A DNA stretch of 64,000 nt from assembly GCF_963666675.1 (NCBI RefSeq), contig NZ_OY762929.1, positions 2,418,001 to 2,482,000 of the forward strand, given 5' to 3'. A program made the position numbers and the translations under genes. Numbering within the stretch: position 1 is the first letter of the stretch; each line of letters begins with the position of its first letter. Below are positions 45,744 to 54,993 of the stretch, piece after piece. The notes below the pieces were generated by a model. That model ran no database searches and was not told where the DNA came from. It worked only from the letters and a program-made list of their open reading frames with translations. This DNA is from an uncultured Desulfobacter sp. (lineage in GTDB: Bacteria > Desulfobacterota > Desulfobacteria > Desulfobacterales > Desulfobacteraceae).

Positions 45744-46609
45744 TGAAGATCCAGCTGATTGGACTTTGGTGCTTGTCCCTGGTTGTATGGGGGATTTGCT
45801 GTCCTAATGTTTATGCCTCCCAGGCCGAATCAGAAAAGATGACGCATGACCATCACAATATGCTGATGGATAACCCAATGCCCCCGGAAGAGGTCGCGGC
45901 CAAGGTGCGTGTGGATGAGCGTCTGGGCGAAACCATCAATTTTTCGGCGCAACTGAGAGATGAGAATAATCAGGTCGTGGATCTAAAAACCCTTTTTGAC
46001 AAACCCGTGGTGATTCTGCCCATTTTTTTCATGTGCAGTTCGGTCTGCAATATCCTTCAGGCCGAACTGACCCGGGTGTTAGATCAGATTTCAGACGTTC
46101 CGGGTGAGGACTTCAACGTGGTGACGTTCAGTTTCAGCGATGATGAAGATCCGTCCATGGCCAAAACCGCCAAGCAGAACTACGCACAGATGCTCCAGCG
46201 AAAAATGGACCTGAACAAGTGGTTTTACCTGGTGGGAGAACGTTCTGAAATCCTTAAACTGACCCGTTCTTTGGGGTTTTATTTTGTCAAACAGGCCAAG
46301 CACAACTACATCCACCCCAATGTCATGATTGTGTTGTCGGATCAGGGGCGTATTATCCGGTATCTTTACGGCCCCAGGTTCCTTGCATTTGATGTGGGCA
46401 TGGCCCTGAACGAGGCCATGAAAGGCGAACCCGGGGTCTCCATCAAACGTGGGGTACTCTCCTTTTGCTTTAACTATGATCCTGAAAACAGAACCTATGT
46501 ATTTCGCATTTTCCCCATTGTCGGCGGGGGCATTATTATCGCGCTTGTTCTGTTTTTCGTTTTTCTCGTTTTCCCCAAAAAATCCCGGCGGGGGCGACAG
46601 CACAAATAA
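45743..46609 (+). CDS. SCO1/SenC copper chaperone for cytochrome oxidase
   Basis: 288 aa. A signal peptide or anchor at the N-terminus, then a thioredoxin-like SCO domain with the copper-binding CSSVC motif (FMCSSVCNILQAEL) and a distal His region (KHNYIHPNVMIVLSDQGRI). A C-terminal hydrophobic helix (GGGIIIALVLFFVFLVFP) ends the protein. SCO proteins deliver copper to the CuA site of subunit II, which is encoded four genes downstream. The ATG overlaps the DOMON stop (TAATG), showing close coupling. Confidence 0.9.
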   Translation: MKIQLIGLWCLSLVVWGICCPNVYASQAESEKMTHDHHNMLMDNPMPPEEVAAKVRVDERLGETINFSAQLRDENNQVVDLKTLFDKPVVILPIFFMCSSVCNILQAELTRVLDQISDVPGEDFNVVTFSFSDDEDPSMAKTAKQNYAQMLQRKMDLNKWFYLVGERSEILKLTRSLGFYFVKQAKHNYIHPNVMIVLSDQGRIIRYLYGPRFLAFDVGMALNEAMKGEPGVSIKRGVLSFCFNYDPENRTYVFRIFPIVGGGIIIALVLFFVFLVFPKKSRRGRQHK

Positions 46610-46670
46610 CCCCAAACCTTGGGATGAATCAAGGCGGTATTTTTTGTCCTGCCGCCTGGAGGCAAAGACC

Positions 46671-48293
46671 ATGGAAGCTGCTGAATCCTTTTTTGAAACC
46701 CCCAATCCTTCCCGGTTCAAGGGGGTGTTGTCATGGTTGATCACCATGGATCACAAGCGGATCGGCCTGATGTATCTGTTTGCCATCCTGTTCTGGTTCT
46801 GCCTGGCCGTAATCCTTGGCGGATTGATTCGCCTGGAACTGATGTTTCCGGGTAAGACCCTGATCAATGCAGACCTTTACAACTCCGCTTTTACCCTGCA
46901 CGGGGTGATCATGATCTTTTTATTTATCATACCGGCCCTGCCGGCGGCCCTGGGCAACTTTTTTTTGCCCATTCAGATCGGGACCGACGATGTATTTTTC
47001 CCCAGGCTGAATTTACTTTCGTGGTATCTTTACATGCTTGGAGGGATTATTGCCATTGCTGCCTTGTTCTCGGACGGATTTCCGGATACGGGATGGACCT
47101 TTTACGTGCCCTTTTCCATCTCCACCCAGACCAACGTCTCCACGGCGGTTATGGCGGCCTTTATCCTCGGCTTTTCTTCGATGCTCACGGGCCTGAATTT
47201 TATTACAACCATCCACCGGATGCGAAGCCCCGGCATGGGCTGGCTGCAGATTCCGCTGTTTACCTGGAGTCTTTACGCCACATCATGGGTACAGATCCTT
47301 GCCACGCCTGTGGTGTCCATTACCTTTGTGCTGGTTGTGGCCGAGCGGTTTTTTAATTTAGGCTTGTTTGATCCCGCCCGGGGAGGAGACCCCATCCTCT
47401 ACCAGCACCTGTTCTGGATGTACTCCCATCCTGCGGTTTATATCATGATCCTGCCGGGCATGGGGGTGATTTCCGAGATCATTCCGGTCTTTGCAAGAAA
47501 ATCCATTTTCGGATACAAGGCCATTGTGGTCTCTTCCATGGCCATTGCCGTGGCCGGATCTTTGGTTTGGGCCCATCATATGTATACATCGGGCATGAGC
47601 GACACGGCTGTGTTTGTCTTTTCCCTGCTTACATTTATCGTGGCCATCCCTTCGGCCATTAAAGTTTTTTCCTGGGTGGCGACCCTGTACAAGGCAAGCA
47701 TTGAGATGACACCGCCCCTGTTTTTGGCCCTGTGTTTTATCTACCTGTTCAGCGTGGGGGGGCTGACCGGTCTTGTGCTGGGGGCGGCCGGAACCGATGT
47801 GCACCTGCACGACACCCATTTTGTGGTGGCCCACTTCCATTTCACCATGTTCGGCGGTACCGGCTTTGCCTTTTTTGCGGCCCTGCACTATTGGTGGCCC
47901 AAGATGTTCGGCAGGATGTACAATTTTAAATGGGCCTATATCGGCTCGATCCTGTTGACCGGCGGTTTTTTCTTTCACTATGTGCCCATGTTTATTCTGG
48001 GGATGCAGGGCATGCCCCGACGGTATTACGACTATCTGCCCCAGTACACCCAGGGCAATTTTCTGGCGGGCTGGGGGGCACTGCTCATGATTTTGGGGAT
48101 CGGGGTGCTTCTGGTTAACCTGGCACGAAGCTTTAAAGGGGAGCGTAACGCAGAGGCCAACCCCTGGGGCGGGGTAACCCTGGAATGGACCGTTCCTTCT
48201 CCACCGCCCCTGCATAACTTTACCTCGGACCCCGAGGTTCCGGACTATCCATATGATTTTTCAGGGGTGGTCGAATCTGCAAAGTACCCTTAA
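46671..48293 (+). CDS. ctaD: Cytochrome c oxidase subunit I (A2-type heme-copper oxidase)
   Basis: 540 aa with about 12 membrane helices. It holds low-spin heme, heme a3 and CuB. Ligands include TLHGVIMIF (heme a His), the WMYSHPAVY loop (CuB His and cross-linked Tyr), WAHHMY (CuB His pair) and VVAHFHFT (heme a3 and heme His). The usual HPEVY Glu of the D-channel is absent and a YSHPAVY pattern is present, the mark of the A2 subfamily. The frame is open further upstream into SCO, but ATG at 46671 has GGAGG 8 bases before it. It reduces oxygen to water while pumping protons. Confidence 0.96.
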   Translation: MEAAESFFETPNPSRFKGVLSWLITMDHKRIGLMYLFAILFWFCLAVILGGLIRLELMFPGKTLINADLYNSAFTLHGVIMIFLFIIPALPAALGNFFLPIQIGTDDVFFPRLNLLSWYLYMLGGIIAIAALFSDGFPDTGWTFYVPFSISTQTNVSTAVMAAFILGFSSMLTGLNFITTIHRMRSPGMGWLQIPLFTWSLYATSWVQILATPVVSITFVLVVAERFFNLGLFDPARGGDPILYQHLFWMYSHPAVYIMILPGMGVISEIIPVFARKSIFGYKAIVVSSMAIAVAGSLVWAHHMYTSGMSDTAVFVFSLLTFIVAIPSAIKVFSWVATLYKASIEMTPPLFLALCFIYLFSVGGLTGLVLGAAGTDVHLHDTHFVVAHFHFTMFGGTGFAFFAALHYWWPKMFGRMYNFKWAYIGSILLTGGFFFHYVPMFILGMQGMPRRYYDYLPQYTQGNFLAGWGALLMILGIGVLLVNLARSFKGERNAEANPWGGVTLEWTVPSPPPLHNFTSDPEVPDYPYDFSGVVESAKYP

Positions 48294-48313
48294 CCTCGGC
48301 AAAGGATTCCACC

Positions 48314-48919
48314 ATGAATCTATCCTCTTCCACAACGGATCATACCGGGAAAAAAATGGGGATGTGGCTTTTCCTCTACACAGAGATCATTTTGTTCGGT
48401 GGATTGTTTGTGCTTTACGCCGTCTATCTGACCATCCATCCCCAGGAATTCATTGACGGCGGCAAGGAACTGAACCGAATCTTTGGATTTGCCAATACGG
48501 TGATTCTCCTGATTTCAAGCTTTGCCGTGGCCGCTGCCATCACTGCGGTTCAAAAAGAACAGAAAAAAACTGCCCTGACGGCCCTGATCGTCAGTCTGCT
48601 TTGCGGTCTGATTTTTTTAATTAACAAATACTTTGAATGGGGGCATAAAATTCACAATGATATTTTCCCCAATTCAGAAACCCTGGTCAACGGCCCCAAG
48701 GGGTTGAACGTTTTTTTCGGGCTTTATTATGTGATCACAGGGTTGCACGGGGTACACATCATCATCGGCATGACTGTTCTGCTGGTGGCCCTGATCTATA
48801 CGGCCAAAGGTAAGATCACTCCGACCCGATTCACACTGCTTGAGAATGCCGGACTGTACTGGCATCTGGTGGACCTGATCTGGATATTTATCTTTCCTTT
48901 ATTTTATCTGATTATTTAA
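48314..48919 (+). CDS. ctaE: Cytochrome c oxidase subunit III
   Basis: 201 aa, the short form with about five helices. Signature pieces are KMGMWLFLYTEIILFGGLFVLY at the N-terminus, FEWGHKIHNDIFPNS, YYVITGLHGVHIIIGM and the C-terminal WHLVDLIWIFIFPLFY. It surrounds subunit I and stabilises proton uptake. It starts 20 bases after ctaD. Confidence 0.95.
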   Translation: MNLSSSTTDHTGKKMGMWLFLYTEIILFGGLFVLYAVYLTIHPQEFIDGGKELNRIFGFANTVILLISSFAVAAAITAVQKEQKKTALTALIVSLLCGLIFLINKYFEWGHKIHNDIFPNSETLVNGPKGLNVFFGLYYVITGLHGVHIIIGMTVLLVALIYTAKGKITPTRFTLLENAGLYWHLVDLIWIFIFPLFYLII

Positions 48920-48936
48920 TCGTGCAAGGAGGTTCA

Positions 48937-49212
48937 ATGGCTTCCCATATTATCTCTTACAAAACCCTGGCAGTAACCCTTGGGGCGTTGCTGGTGCTGA
49001 CCTGCGTCACCGTGGGGGCATCCTATGTTGATATGGGACGGCTCAATGTCTGGATTGCTTTGGGCATTGCCTCGCTGAAGGGTGCTCTGGTGGTATTGAT
49101 CTTCATGCATATGAAATATGAAAGCCGGATACTGGTGGTCTCTTTTTTGTCCACCCTGTGCTTTTTGGCCATCATGATCGGCTTTACCTTCTGGGACATT
49201 GCATTCAGGTGA
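48937..49212 (+). CDS. ctaF: Cytochrome oxidase subunit IV-like small membrane protein
   Basis: 91 aa, three hydrophobic helices. LKGALVVLIFMHMKYESR is the typical bacterial COX IV signature (the FMHM motif). ATG at 48937 with AAGGAGG 5 bases before it was preferred over an earlier in-frame start at 48922. It accompanies subunit III in assembly of the oxidase. Confidence 0.88.
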   Translation: MASHIISYKTLAVTLGALLVLTCVTVGASYVDMGRLNVWIALGIASLKGALVVLIFMHMKYESRILVVSFLSTLCFLAIMIGFTFWDIAFR

Positions 49213-49221
49213 GGTGACTTT

Positions 49222-49833
49222 ATGAATGAGCTTATCAATCCGGTAACCCTTGTGGACCGATCGTTCGTTTTCATCATTGGATTTTCCTTTGTTTTTCTTT
49301 GCTGTATTACAGCGGTGATGATTTTTTTTGTCATCCGGTACCGTAGAAGCCGTCATCCTGTGCCTTCGGATATCCGGGGGCACACGGGCCTTGAAATCGC
49401 CTGGACGGTTATCCCAACCGCCATCGCACTGCTTATGTTTATTTCCGGTTGGCAGTCCTATGCAGGGCTTAGAACTGTGCCCGCAGATGCCATTGAGATC
49501 AAGGTGCTGGCCCAGTCCTTTTCCTGGATATTCATTTATGACAATGACAAAGAGGTGGAAAACGAACTGGTCGTGCCCGTGAACCGGCCTATCCGGCTGG
49601 ACATCTCTTCTCTGGACGTGATTCACTCGTTGTTTATTCCGGCGTTCCGGGTCAAGGTGGATGCCGTCAAGGGTATTAAGACCTATGCCTGGTTTTTGCC
49701 TGAAAAAACCGGCGAGTATTTTTTACAGTGTACGGAGTTCTGCGGTACCGGCCACGCAGACATGACCGGGGTGGTGATCGTCAAATCCCAGGAAGAGTTT
49801 GATGAGTGGCTGGAAGAAGACGATGGGTGGTAA
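49222..49833 (+). CDS. ctaC: Cytochrome c oxidase subunit II (CuA)
   Basis: 203 aa. Two N-terminal membrane helices, then a periplasmic cupredoxin with the CuA site: His in DVIHSLFIPAF and the CTEFCGTGHADM loop supplying two Cys, His and Met. There is no fused cytochrome c domain, so it must take electrons from a separate cytochrome c. It is 9 bases after ctaF. Its order after subunits I, III and IV differs from the common II-I-III arrangement, although cotranscription remains clear. Confidence 0.95.
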   Translation: MNELINPVTLVDRSFVFIIGFSFVFLCCITAVMIFFVIRYRRSRHPVPSDIRGHTGLEIAWTVIPTAIALLMFISGWQSYAGLRTVPADAIEIKVLAQSFSWIFIYDNDKEVENELVVPVNRPIRLDISSLDVIHSLFIPAFRVKVDAVKGIKTYAWFLPEKTGEYFLQCTEFCGTGHADMTGVVIVKSQEEFDEWLEEDDGW

Positions 49834-50788
49834 TTCACCCATATCCATACAGGCGGCCGGTAACCGGACTTTGATTGGGCCGGCAATTTTCCCGGTGCTT
49901 TTTGAGCTGACCAAGATCCGACTCAGTCTTTATATGGGGGTGTCCGGAGTCACCGGATTTGTGCTGGCCCAAACCAGGCCATCCACCGGCGCAGTTGCCG
50001 TGGGGTGCTGGATTGTTTTGCTTGCCGCAGGATCCGCTGTTTTGAACAATATCCAGGACCGATTCTATGATAAAGAATTTGAACGCACGCGGGAACGGGT
50101 CATGCCCTGTGGCAGGATATCCCTGCCCATGGCAGCGACCCTTGCACTGTTTTTCTCTTTTACCGGCCTGGCGGGGCTATGTCACCTCTCTTTGATGGCA
50201 GGGGCATTGGGCGGGGCGGCTCTGATTCTATACAATGGAATATACACGCGATTAAAAAAAAAATATCCCATGCTTGCCCTGCTGCCTGGCGCTGTCTGCG
50301 GGATGCTGCCTCCGGCCATTGGCTGGGCGGCAGCCGCAGCATCCGACCCCGGGGCCGTTACCATGGTTCATCTCTGGACATTCATGGCTTGTCTGGGGGT
50401 ATGGCAGTGGCCCCACTCCTTGTTAATATTTGCAGCGTATCCGGGCAGCAATCTAAGCAAGCGCATGACAGTCCGGGAAATGGATTGCCTGATCATGATC
50501 TGGACCCTAGTGTTCAGCCAGGCAGTACTGCTTTTTATTCTCCAACGGGGAATCATTCAAACAAGCCTTGCGATACCGATTTTTTTAATCTTTATTTTCT
50601 TCCCTGTTTTGATGGCCGGTGTGCTTTTTATCCCCCGGGAGAGAGAAAAAGAAGAACAGCCCGACCCCGATTCCAGAAAAAAAGCCTGTCTGATGGGTTT
50701 TAAGCTCACTAATCTGGTTATCCTCTCTCTTTTTGCCGCAATTCTTACGGATCGCCTGACCCTTTTTTTTGCAGGATGGGGGATATGA
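49802..50788 (+). CDS. ctaB: Protoheme IX farnesyltransferase (heme O synthase)
   Basis: About 328 aa. A UbiA-type prenyltransferase with nine hydrophobic helices. The Asp-rich motif is NNIQDRFYDKEFERTRERVMP, and the second conserved loop around ILYNGIYTRLKKKYPMLALLPGAVCGMLPPAIGW is also typical. It adds a farnesyl group to heme b to give heme O, needed for heme A in the oxidase. The start overlaps ctaC by about 30 bases; ATG 49802 and 49823 are both possible, each with an AGGAAG-like site. No CtaA (heme A synthase) gene is adjacent. Confidence 0.88.
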   Translation: MSGWKKTMGGNSPISIQAAGNRTLIGPAIFPVLFELTKIRLSLYMGVSGVTGFVLAQTRPSTGAVAVGCWIVLLAAGSAVLNNIQDRFYDKEFERTRERVMPCGRISLPMAATLALFFSFTGLAGLCHLSLMAGALGGAALILYNGIYTRLKKKYPMLALLPGAVCGMLPPAIGWAAAAASDPGAVTMVHLWTFMACLGVWQWPHSLLIFAAYPGSNLSKRMTVREMDCLIMIWTLVFSQAVLLFILQRGIIQTSLAIPIFLIFIFFPVLMAGVLFIPREREKEEQPDPDSRKKACLMGFKLTNLVILSLFAAILTDRLTLFFAGWGI

Positions 50789-50870
50789 AAAATCAGATGT
50801 GCCAGGTAAAGATACTGTTTCAGGTCAGTTGCGCTTTAAAAAATTTCAAAATTTAAAATTTCAGGAGAAC

Positions 50871-50904
50871 AAAAAAAGCCGGCAGTGCAAACGCCACTGC
50901 CGGC
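50871..50904 (-). terminator. Rho-independent terminator of the CCG-domain gene
   Basis: GCCGGCAGTG (50878-50887) pairs perfectly with CACTGCCGGC (50895-50904). On the minus strand seven T residues follow (50877-50871). It lies 27 bases after that gene's stop and could also stop the convergent cox operon. Confidence 0.88.
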
Positions 50905-50930
50905 CCGATCTCTGCAAAAATAGTATCGTA

Positions 50931-52253
50931 CTACATGGCGGTCTCAGGATGGAAGACGTTTACTTCTTTGAGGTCGTCATTTAAATATTCCCTCTCATTG
51001 GGACCAAGAATTCCCAAAGACAGGCAAATCAGGGTCCACAAATGGACCACGCCGTAGTTGCCGCCATAATGGTGGCTGAGCTCATGGATCTGGGCATGGC
51101 AGTTGTGGCAGCCGGCGATGCAGTAGTCAGCGCCGGTGGCCTGGATCTGATCGTCTTTAACCTTACCATAAGCTAGGCGTTCGTCCTTAAATCCGGATTG
51201 GAGGAATCCACCGCCGCCGCCGCAGCAAAAATTGTTGGAGCGGTTGGGCTGCATGTCGATGAAATTTTCTTTTCCGACAATGGATTCCACCACAAACCTC
51301 AGGTCGTCGGCAATGGGATCGCCATAGCTTTTTCTGACAATCTGACAGGGATCCTGAACCGTAAATTTGACTTTAAGGTCTTTGTTCCAGTCAGAGTTGA
51401 CCTTCAGTTTGCCCTCACGAATCCATTTGGCATAGTATTCGTAAATATTTTTGACTTCAAAGTTTTGTTCCAGGTTGAATTTTTTCAGTCCGGCCCGGAC
51501 TGAGAATGTTACGTGACCTCACTCGGTGTTTAGGAACGTCTTAACCCCCAGTTTGTTGGCCTGTCCTGTTGAGGTTTTGGTAATGTGTTTCCAGGACTCG
51601 TTATCGGCCAGGAACATGCAGTAGTTTTCTGCCGCCCATCCTTTGGAACCATAGGTCCAGTTGGCACCTACCGTGTGCAGGATTTTCCACAAGGGCACTA
51701 ACTCGTCGGGTTCCGTGTTGGGTTCCCTGGAGTTCTGATTCAGGAAAAACTCTGCCCCTTCCTTGTCAATGGGGGCTTCCATGTCAGCAAATTCAGGTTG
51801 GGCTTCCTGGTACTCTTCCAGGACATCTTCCACAACGAATTCAAAATCTTCTTCGTTGGTTCCCATGGCGGAGGTGGTCTCATTTCTCAATGCCATATCA
51901 CAGGAGCCCAAAATGCCTTTAGGCCGCTCTTCTCTGGGCCGCATGGCCCGGGCGTTGAAAACAAGCTGGGGAATATCAATCTGCATGGGACAGACATAGA
52001 TGCAACGCATGCACATGGTGCACATCCAGGGCCAGTCTGATGCGGCAATTTCGTCGTCCATGCCCAGGGCAGCCATGCGCAGAAATTTTCGTGGGTCCAT
52101 GTCTGCCAGCCCGGTGGCCGGACAGCCCGATGAGCAGGCGCCGCATGTCAGGCAGGCATTAAGGTTTCCGCCCTCGGGCAGAATCTCTTTAACCTTGTCG
52201 ATAAAAGTTGAGGCCTTTTTGTTTCGGCCCAGTTTGATGACAGTCTCTGCCAT
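50931..52253 (-). CDS. HdrD/GlpC-like CCG-domain Fe-S oxidoreductase, probable selenoprotein (TGA read as Sec)
   Basis: 440 aa if TGA at 51519-51521 is read through as residue 245. Two [4Fe-4S] clusters sit at the N-terminus: CLTCGACSSGCP (Cys34-44) and CTMCMRCIYVCP (Cys78-88). Two CCG-type domains follow. The second is complete: DPCQIV, CC about 39 residues later (NFCCGGGGGF), and CIAGCHNC. The TGA falls in NTE-TGA-GHV, where family members have TECGH, and the frame is open on both sides. A SECIS-like hairpin lies just downstream. Without recoding the gene would split into 244 and about 120 aa pieces, the second lacking a good start. Such proteins pass electrons between quinones, thiols and ferredoxin-type carriers. 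AAAGGAAAC precedes the ATG. Confidence 0.85.
51485..51521 (-). promoter_or_regulatory. Bacterial SECIS-like element with UGA
   Basis: On the minus strand UGA (51521-51519) is followed after 15 bases by TCAGTCCG, loop GGC, CGGACTGA (51503-51485), a perfect 8-bp stem. The apical loop starts with G and lies about 23 bases after the UGA, within the 16-37 base window known for bacterial SECIS elements recognised by SelB. Confidence 0.75.
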
Positions 52254-52726
52254 GTCGTTTCCTTTCTTAAATACAGTTAAAGGTGAACAATCAGCATGTC
52301 AATATTAGTTGTGGGGTCCCATGATCACCTGGATATCTGTTTTCCCTAAATTTTGTCAGACAGTTCCCTCATGGTTTCCGCCTTATTCTCCCAGGGAAGA
52401 TTATTTCTATAACCAATTGATTATATTTAATATAATTTCAATTAGAGAAATTATCTTCTCTATGAGTAAAAAACTATAGCAAATAATAATAGTGAATTCA
52501 ATTGAATGATCAAAAATTGGTGTCCACAGGTTAAATACCTTGGAGACGCAATATATCTATTTGACCCTGGATGTGGATAAATCAGATCCGCCAGAGGCTG
52601 TAACTTTAAAATTCGCAGCCATGAAATTTGATAAAATTCTTTTCATCTCCTTAGGGAATGGGCTACAATAATCGGGCTTTTGGACGATTTGAAAAATCGG
52701 GTCGGTGTCATAGCGCATATATATTA
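52254..52726. other. Intergenic region between the CCG gene and VanY-like gene
   Basis: Divergent promoter region, AT-rich around 52400-52500. No gene, clear promoter pair or RNA fold was recognised. Confidence 0.4.
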
Positions 52727-53632
52727 ATGGATACGCAAAAAGTGGATCGCAGAACTTTTTTAAAAATTGCAGGATCAACCGCCCTTGCAGGGATATGGTT
52801 GCCGCCGGCAGGTGGTTTAAAAACCGTATGGGCCCAGGATGCTCCCCATGGCCGCGCATATCCCCCGGATCAAGGTGTCCAGGATGCCCTGGTGGATGCT
52901 CAGGGATCGCCCGGTGCCCCAGATCCTTTAAAAGTGCTGTTTTTCAATCGTGACTTTAAAGATGATGTTTTTTTACCGGACAATGAAATGCCCCTTCTTT
53001 TGTCAACGCATCTGCGATTTAAACGTATCCAGCGTCAGATCGGTCACGGCAATTTTTGTCTGGCAGGATTTGATGAAGCCCGGGCCTATGCTAAAACGTA
53101 TGGCTGCATCGGCGCATTTTCCCGCCCGGAACTTGATTTTCTTGAAAAATTATTTCACCGACCGGCTCATGAGTATGGCTTTATGGGAAAAAAAACGATT
53201 CGTTGCCTGACCTGGCAGGTGCCTTTGGGAAAGACAATAAAAGTTCACGGCTCGGGCAATTATCTGTACAGGGGCCGGTCCCAATCCTTATACCTGGATA
53301 TTCGAAAAAAAATCGGCAAAGAGGCGGTCCTGACGTCAGGAATCCGGGGGGTGTCCAAGCAGTTTCTGCTTTTTTTGGACAAGGCGGTGCAAAGCCACGG
53401 GAATTTGTCCATGGCATCAAGATCCCTTGCGCCACCCGGCTATTCCTTTCATGCCACCGGTGATTTTGATATGGGTGAAAAGGGATATGGTCTGGATAAT
53501 TTTACCGAAAAGTTTACACAGACCCGGGTGTACAACCGATTGGCCAGTCTGGGATATATTCGGTTCCGGTATGGGCCGAGAAATCATCTGGGGGTCAGGT
53601 ATGAACCCTGGCATGTTGAGGTTGGGAACTGA
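52727..53632 (+). CDS. Secreted peptidase of the M15 (VanY/D-Ala-D-Ala carboxypeptidase-like) type
   Basis: 301 aa. A Tat-like signal (VDRRTFLKIAGSTALAGIW) directs export. The C-terminal third has the M15 zinc site pattern: MASRSLAPPGYSFHATGDFDMG (His and Asp ligands) and EPWHVEVGN (catalytic Glu and His). Such enzymes trim D-Ala from peptidoglycan peptides. The region between signal and catalytic domain (about 60-190) is not recognised. ATG at 52727 places the signal at the N-terminus; an upstream in-frame Met has no better ribosome-binding site. Confidence 0.72.
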   Translation: MDTQKVDRRTFLKIAGSTALAGIWLPPAGGLKTVWAQDAPHGRAYPPDQGVQDALVDAQGSPGAPDPLKVLFFNRDFKDDVFLPDNEMPLLLSTHLRFKRIQRQIGHGNFCLAGFDEARAYAKTYGCIGAFSRPELDFLEKLFHRPAHEYGFMGKKTIRCLTWQVPLGKTIKVHGSGNYLYRGRSQSLYLDIRKKIGKEAVLTSGIRGVSKQFLLFLDKAVQSHGNLSMASRSLAPPGYSFHATGDFDMGEKGYGLDNFTEKFTQTRVYNRLASLGYIRFRYGPRNHLGVRYEPWHVEVGN

Positions 53633-53674
53633 GTTGACGGTTTCCAACAAAATTAATTTATAAAAAAGGAAAAA

Positions 53675-54010
53675 ATGTCAATGTTGATCAACCTTCTGAT
53701 TTTAAGTGTTGCGGTATTTCTGGTGGCTAATTTTCTGCCCGGCATCCAGGTTAAACATTTTGGGACCGCCATTATGGTGGCCATTGTCTACAGCCTGATT
53801 AATTTTTTCTTTGGCTGGCTGCTTGTCTTTTTGTCCATTCCTTTTATCATCATTACCTTCGGGCTGTTTAAACTGGTGATCAATGCCGTGCTGCTCTGGG
53901 TCACCGATAAAATACTCGATGATTTTCAAATTAAGGATTTTCTTACAACATTTATAGCAGCTCTGTGCATCACCCTTGTGGATTCCGTGATTAAATGGGC
54001 CATCGCATAG
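53675..54010 (+). CDS. Small four-helix membrane protein, phage holin family 4/DUF360 type
   Basis: 111 aa with four hydrophobic helices. LLVFLSIPFIIITFGLFKLVINAVLLWVTDKILDDFQIKDF matches the chromosomal holin-family-4 proteins found widely in non-phage contexts. No lysis genes are nearby, so a holin function is not claimed. AAAAAGGAAAAA precedes the start, 42 bases after the peptidase gene. Confidence 0.75.
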   Translation: MSMLINLLILSVAVFLVANFLPGIQVKHFGTAIMVAIVYSLINFFFGWLLVFLSIPFIIITFGLFKLVINAVLLWVTDKILDDFQIKDFLTTFIAALCITLVDSVIKWAIA

Positions 54011-54050
54011 TCATAAACAGGTTCGCAATATGCGACTTGTGGTGTAAAGA

Positions 54051-54944
54051 TCAGTACCGGCCCAGAACTTTCAGGGTTTCAACTTTTTTTGAAAGGGCGC
54101 TGATCACGGGGTCGGCTACCGTATCATCAAGGTCAGCCTCAAGCTCGGTATAAAACATGTATTCCCAGGGTTTTCCCAGCACGGGTCGTGATTCCAGTTT
54201 CACCAGGTTGATATGGTGGTCGCTGAATACCTGCATCACCTCAAGCAGGGCCCCCGGGCGGTTGCCGGTTGAAAAAATGATAAATGTTTTTTCCGCGTGT
54301 ATATGATTCGCAAATTCCCGGGCAATCAGAGCGAACCGCGTATAATTCAAGGGATTGTCTTCAATGGATTCGTGGGCCACGACCATGTCAAAGATGTCGG
54401 CGGCAAGGGCAGGGCCGATGGCTGCCACTGACGGATCAAGGGCCTGGGCCTGTTTGACGGCGCAGACGCCTGTGCGTACAGGTAATATTTCCGTTGTGGT
54501 CATCTGGACCAGGTAGTTCTGGCATTGGGCAATGACATGGGCCGGGGCAAGGATGGTTTTTACGGCTGAAATTTTTGTGTTTGGGTGGGTGATCAGCGCA
54601 TGTTTGATGCGGACGGTTATTTCACCGATCATTTTCAGATTGTAATTCTGGAGCAGGTCATAGTTTTCATGGACTGATCCGGTCAGGGAATTTTCCACGG
54701 GCACCACCCCATATGGTGCGGTATTGTTCTTAACGGCAGCAAAGACCGCTTTGAATGAATTCATGGTCACCGGGGTGACATTCTCACTGAAATAGGAGAG
54801 GCAGGCCTTGTGTGAATAGCTTCCCGGTTCCCCGATAATTGCGCAGACGGCAGATTTTTGGGGTTTTGAATCAGCAATGAATTCTTTTTTGTTAACGACT
54901 GCCTGCCTAGCGTTTGTGATGGTCGGTTCAAGTATCCGTTTCAT
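54051..54944 (-). CDS. pheA: Prephenate dehydratase with ACT domain
   Basis: 297 aa. It converts prephenate to phenylpyruvate in phenylalanine synthesis. The catalytic domain (about 35-215) shows GEPGSYSHKACLSYF, VPVENSLTGSVHENYDLL and the hallmark NYTRFALI. The ACT domain (about 225-297) with GALLEVMQVFSDHHINLVKLESRP, where ESRP binds Phe, indicates feedback inhibition. It has no chorismate mutase domain, although the N-terminal 30 residues are unassigned. The open frame reaches 55004, inside the terminator hairpin, so ATG at 54944 with AAAAGGAG upstream is the real start. A leader peptide and attenuator precede it. Confidence 0.92.
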   Translation of the reverse strand: MKRILEPTITNARQAVVNKKEFIADSKPQKSAVCAIIGEPGSYSHKACLSYFSENVTPVTMNSFKAVFAAVKNNTAPYGVVPVENSLTGSVHENYDLLQNYNLKMIGEITVRIKHALITHPNTKISAVKTILAPAHVIAQCQNYLVQMTTTEILPVRTGVCAVKQAQALDPSVAAIGPALAADIFDMVVAHESIEDNPLNYTRFALIAREFANHIHAEKTFIIFSTGNRPGALLEVMQVFSDHHINLVKLESRPVLGKPWEYMFYTELEADLDDTVADPVISALSKKVETLKVLGRY

Positions 54945-54993
54945 CCTTTGAAATTCTCCTTTTCCCAAGGGCAGCTCAGGGCCCTGATCTTTG

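Noticed and set aside
46449..46670. N-terminal extension of subunit I into the SCO gene
   Set aside because: Overlap with SCO and a strong ribosome-binding site at 46671 favour the shorter start.
53675..54010. Phage or lysis cassette suggested by the holin-family protein
   Set aside because: Only one such gene, no endolysin or other phage genes nearby; these proteins are common on chromosomes.
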